Shown one piece after another: positions 33,405 through 35,546 of a stretch of 35,546 nt of DNA. The position numbers were made by a program, and so were the translations under genes. The stretch covers positions 1 to 35,546 of the forward strand of contig PLRJ01000089.1 in NCBI GenBank assembly GCA_003163855.1. The letters are read 5' to 3'. Within the stretch, counting starts at the first letter, position 1, and every line of letters begins with the position of its first letter. The notes under the pieces were generated by a model. The model was not told the origin of the DNA, ran no database searches, and worked only from the letters and a program-made list of their open reading frames with translations. This DNA is from Bryobacterales bacterium. GTDB lineage: Bacteria > Acidobacteriota > Terriglobia > Bryobacterales > Bryobacteraceae.

Positions 33405-35546
33405 AAAGCGCGGTTGCTTTTCTGTTGTGTGCTTTAAGCCTTCGCGCGGAACTTGTCATCACACCTTCCAAGCAGGTAACTGCAACTGGCGGAAGCACCG
33501 TCCACTTTAAGGCAAATGCGCCAGTTGTCTGGTCATTACTGCCCGGCAGCGCAGGCAGCATCGATCAAAATGGCGACTACCATGCGCCTGCCAGCATCGA
33601 AGCAAACGACAACCTTGGCGGCTGCCAACTTCTTCCGAACGACCATGTGTTGAACAGTCGAATCGACTCGTTACCGGTCAGCGCTAAATCCGCTGACTGG
33701 ATGGCCCGAATGCCTGCTGGTCCCTTGCGTTTCAGCCCATCATGGGGAATCAATATCGGCGATAACGCGACGCCGGTGCACTCCATGCATTTTCTCTACA
33801 CGCCCGACTACGATGGCAAGTATCAAATTCCAGCGTGGCCAAACTTAAAGCGTGAGAGCGGGGTCTTCAGCGATCCTCTATCAGGCGCCGACCGGCACGT
33901 CGTCACCATCAATCACGAGACTTGTACGGTCTCTGAAATCTACAACAACTACGATCCTGGAGTGAACCCCCAATGTCCTACCTGCAATGCACAAAGCGGT
34001 GTCAGGTATGGCAGCATGAGCTATACGCTGCCAGGTGCTTCGACTGATGCCGCCGGTCTGTTTCTGGCCCCGCTGACACTGCGCCTGGATGAGATCCAAT
34101 CTGGAGCTATCAAACATGCGCTGAGAGTAACGCTGAGAAACAATTTTATAAGTCCTACTTCCGCGTGGCCGAGCAACGCGCATGCCGGCGCCTGGGGATT
34201 TATTCCTTATGGGTCTCGCTTCCGCCTGAAAGCGAGCTACGACATTTCGCACTTTAGCCCCTTGGCGAAGGTGCTGCTGACCCAGTTGAAGCAGTACGGG
34301 TTGCTAATCGCAGACGGCGGGCTCGATTGGGACATTCAGGCTTCGACTGACGTTTCGAAAGACTATGACGTGCAGATGGCGCTGGACGAATTGGCATCGT
34401 CGGGTCCGCGTTCGAATGAGCTGGAGGCGGTAGATGAATCGCCGCTTATGACTTCGACTTCATCGGGAAGAATTAATCCCCGAAATAAATTCGCGAAACC
34501 AGGAATGTTTGCCGTCGTGGTGGCTACAGATTCCAGGGATGCATCCAAGTTCGCGGAAGTGCCTATTGCACTCCAGGCAATTACGGTAGGCGTTCCGGAA
34601 GCTGCGCTTTGGATTCAGAGCAACGTTAAGAAACAACTGGTTGCCTGGGTGAATGGCACGTCGAATAAGGTTCTGCGGTGGAGTTTGAGCCCACAGTTAG
34701 GTGAGATCACGCCTGAAGGCGTCTTTACCGCTCCAAAAGTTGACCATCCCACTACGGGAACCATAACGGTTATGAGTGCGGCTGATCCGAACTCGAGGAC
34801 CTCAATTGCGGTAACGGTTATGCCAGAAGGTCCCATTCGGATAGACGTTGGCAGCGCGCCGCAGATGCCCGGAACGCCCAATATACATGCACCGGATTAC
34901 GGGCCCGACGCTGAAGGTCACATGTGGTGGCGGGATCAGGCGGCTGAAAGTAGCGGCGGAGCCAAACTGGAATTTTCTTCTGGAAGCGGATGGCCGAAGA
35001 AGCAGGATATCGGACTCTATTACACCGCCCGCTACGCCTTCGGCGATATGACTTACAGGTTCTTAGTGCCAAACGGGAATTACAAGATAACTTTAATGAT
35101 GGCCAAACCAGATTGCACCGGTCCTTATGATCCTGCGCTTCTTGCACCAGTCTATTTGGAATCTCAAGGTCAGCTTATCCTTCGTAATTTCGACTTTGGC
35201 GACTCTATCAACCATCAATGCCTAACGCCAACGGAAGAATATCTACCGGCCGCCGTCACTGACAACGGGCTCACTTTTTCGCTGCGCTCAGGCATCGACA
35301 AAACTCATCGAGGAATAACCCTTCTCAACGCATTCGTGGTGGCTCCGGATGGCGACCCGCCGCATTTGAGTGTGATGCCGGCGACGAGTTCGCTTGTTAC
35401 TGGCGAACAACGACAGTTTTATGCGGTTCGTTGGTTTGCGAAGGGTGACATCCAGTGGTCTCTATCCGGGCCGGGATCACTGAGTCCTGAGGGGCTCTAC
35501 AAGTCGCCATCAACACCCGGGCTGCGCGATGAAAGCGTACGAGTAG
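33401..35546 (+). CDS. Large secreted Ig-like/malectin-like surface protein, 3' end cut by the window
   Basis: Open from the ATG at 33401 to the window edge, at least 715 codons with no stop. Signal peptide MKSAVAFLLCALSLRA, then ELVITPSKQVTATGG. A first Ig-like domain contains VVWSLLPGSAGSIDQNGDY. A central domain (about residues 75-390) is unrecognised; it includes a CPTC pair (about 191-194). A second Ig-like unit reads LRWSLSPQLGEITPEGVF (about 425-442). A malectin-like domain (about 480-650) follows, with IRIDVGSAP, the YYTARYAFGDMTYRF core and VPNGNYKITLMMAKP. A third Ig-like unit (IQWSLSGPGSLSPEGLY) starts at about 685. It probably binds sugars or matrix at the cell surface. Its coupling to the flippase fits a glycan role. 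The full length is unknown. Confidence 0.85.
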   Translation, partial: MKSAVAFLLCALSLRAELVITPSKQVTATGGSTVHFKANAPVVWSLLPGSAGSIDQNGDYHAPASIEANDNLGGCQLLPNDHVLNSRIDSLPVSAKSADWMARMPAGPLRFSPSWGINIGDNATPVHSMHFLYTPDYDGKYQIPAWPNLKRESGVFSDPLSGADRHVVTINHETCTVSEIYNNYDPGVNPQCPTCNAQSGVRYGSMSYTLPGASTDAAGLFLAPLTLRLDEIQSGAIKHALRVTLRNNFISPTSAWPSNAHAGAWGFIPYGSRFRLKASYDISHFSPLAKVLLTQLKQYGLLIADGGLDWDIQASTDVSKDYDVQMALDELASSGPRSNELEAVDESPLMTSTSSGRINPRNKFAKPGMFAVVVATDSRDASKFAEVPIALQAITVGVPEAALWIQSNVKKQLVAWVNGTSNKVLRWSLSPQLGEITPEGVFTAPKVDHPTTGTITVMSAADPNSRTSIAVTVMPEGPIRIDVGSAPQMPGTPNIHAPDYGPDAEGHMWWRDQAAESSGGAKLEFSSGSGWPKKQDIGLYYTARYAFGDMTYRFLVPNGNYKITLMMAKPDCTGPYDPALLAPVYLESQGQLILRNFDFGDSINHQCLTPTEEYLPAAVTDNGLTFSLRSGIDKTHRGITLLNAFVVAPDGDPPHLSVMPATSSLVTGEQRQFYAVRWFAKGDIQWSLSGPGSLSPEGLYKSPSTPGLRDESVRV

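Overview
The window looks like a chromosomal segment of a soil-type Acidobacteriota, most like the Bryobacter/Solibacter group. This rests on the gene mix: a very large sortilin-like BNR propeller protein, several secreted metal-dependent amidohydrolases, a PQQ dehydrogenase with an embedded haem c site, moderately high GC, and frequent GTG/TTG starts. That assignment is inference; there is no rRNA or marker phylogeny here. I saw no tRNA, rRNA, insertion sequence or CRISPR array.

Layout. 1-290: 117-bp tandem repeats running in from the left edge and reaching the coaE start region. 323-2073: coaE and an HtrA-type periplasmic protease, overlapping. 2354-3079 (minus): YhhQ queuosine-precursor transporter. 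3138-6658 (plus): lipoprotein, geranylgeranyl-reductase-like flavoprotein, hemL and a short-chain reductase, all overlapping end to start. 6655-15091 (minus): one long unit, read as MCP, cheW, STAS protein, cheA, cheW, cheR, cheB, a methyltransferase and yraN; it has no cheY. 15223-20474 (plus): TPR protein, 1051-residue BNR protein and amidohydrolase 1. 20450-21670 (minus): paralogous amidohydrolase 2, whose last codons overlap those of amidohydrolase 1. 21682-23168 (plus): M20 metallopeptidase, then a tiny membrane protein. 23174-24421 (minus): amidohydrolase 3. 24458-27665 (plus): PQQ dehydrogenase and a secreted toroid-fold protein with a haem c motif. 27662-33404: a surface-polysaccharide region with a GT4 glycosyltransferase, a GT-C membrane glycosyltransferase, a polysaccharide deacetylase and a Wzx-type flippase. 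33401-35546 (plus, cut by the window edge): a large secreted Ig-like/malectin-like protein coupled to the flippase.

The most interesting object is the small gene at 23019-23168. Read with UGA as a stop it is a 29-residue membrane peptide. Just after the UGA the frame stays open for 19 more sense codons, with a Cys five residues past the UGA, and a perfect 6-bp hairpin with the loop GGTCT sits 22 bases after it. From memory this is the same loop as the E. coli fdhF SECIS element. The extended gene exactly fills the space between its neighbours. I propose a 49-residue membrane-anchored selenoprotein.

Other points worth a second look are the near-palindromic shared tail of two convergent paralogues (both end in GPGPL), the 117-bp repeats with an internal hairpin and a long open frame on both strands, candidate leaderless promoters, and the CheY-less chemosensory operon with a STAS protein.
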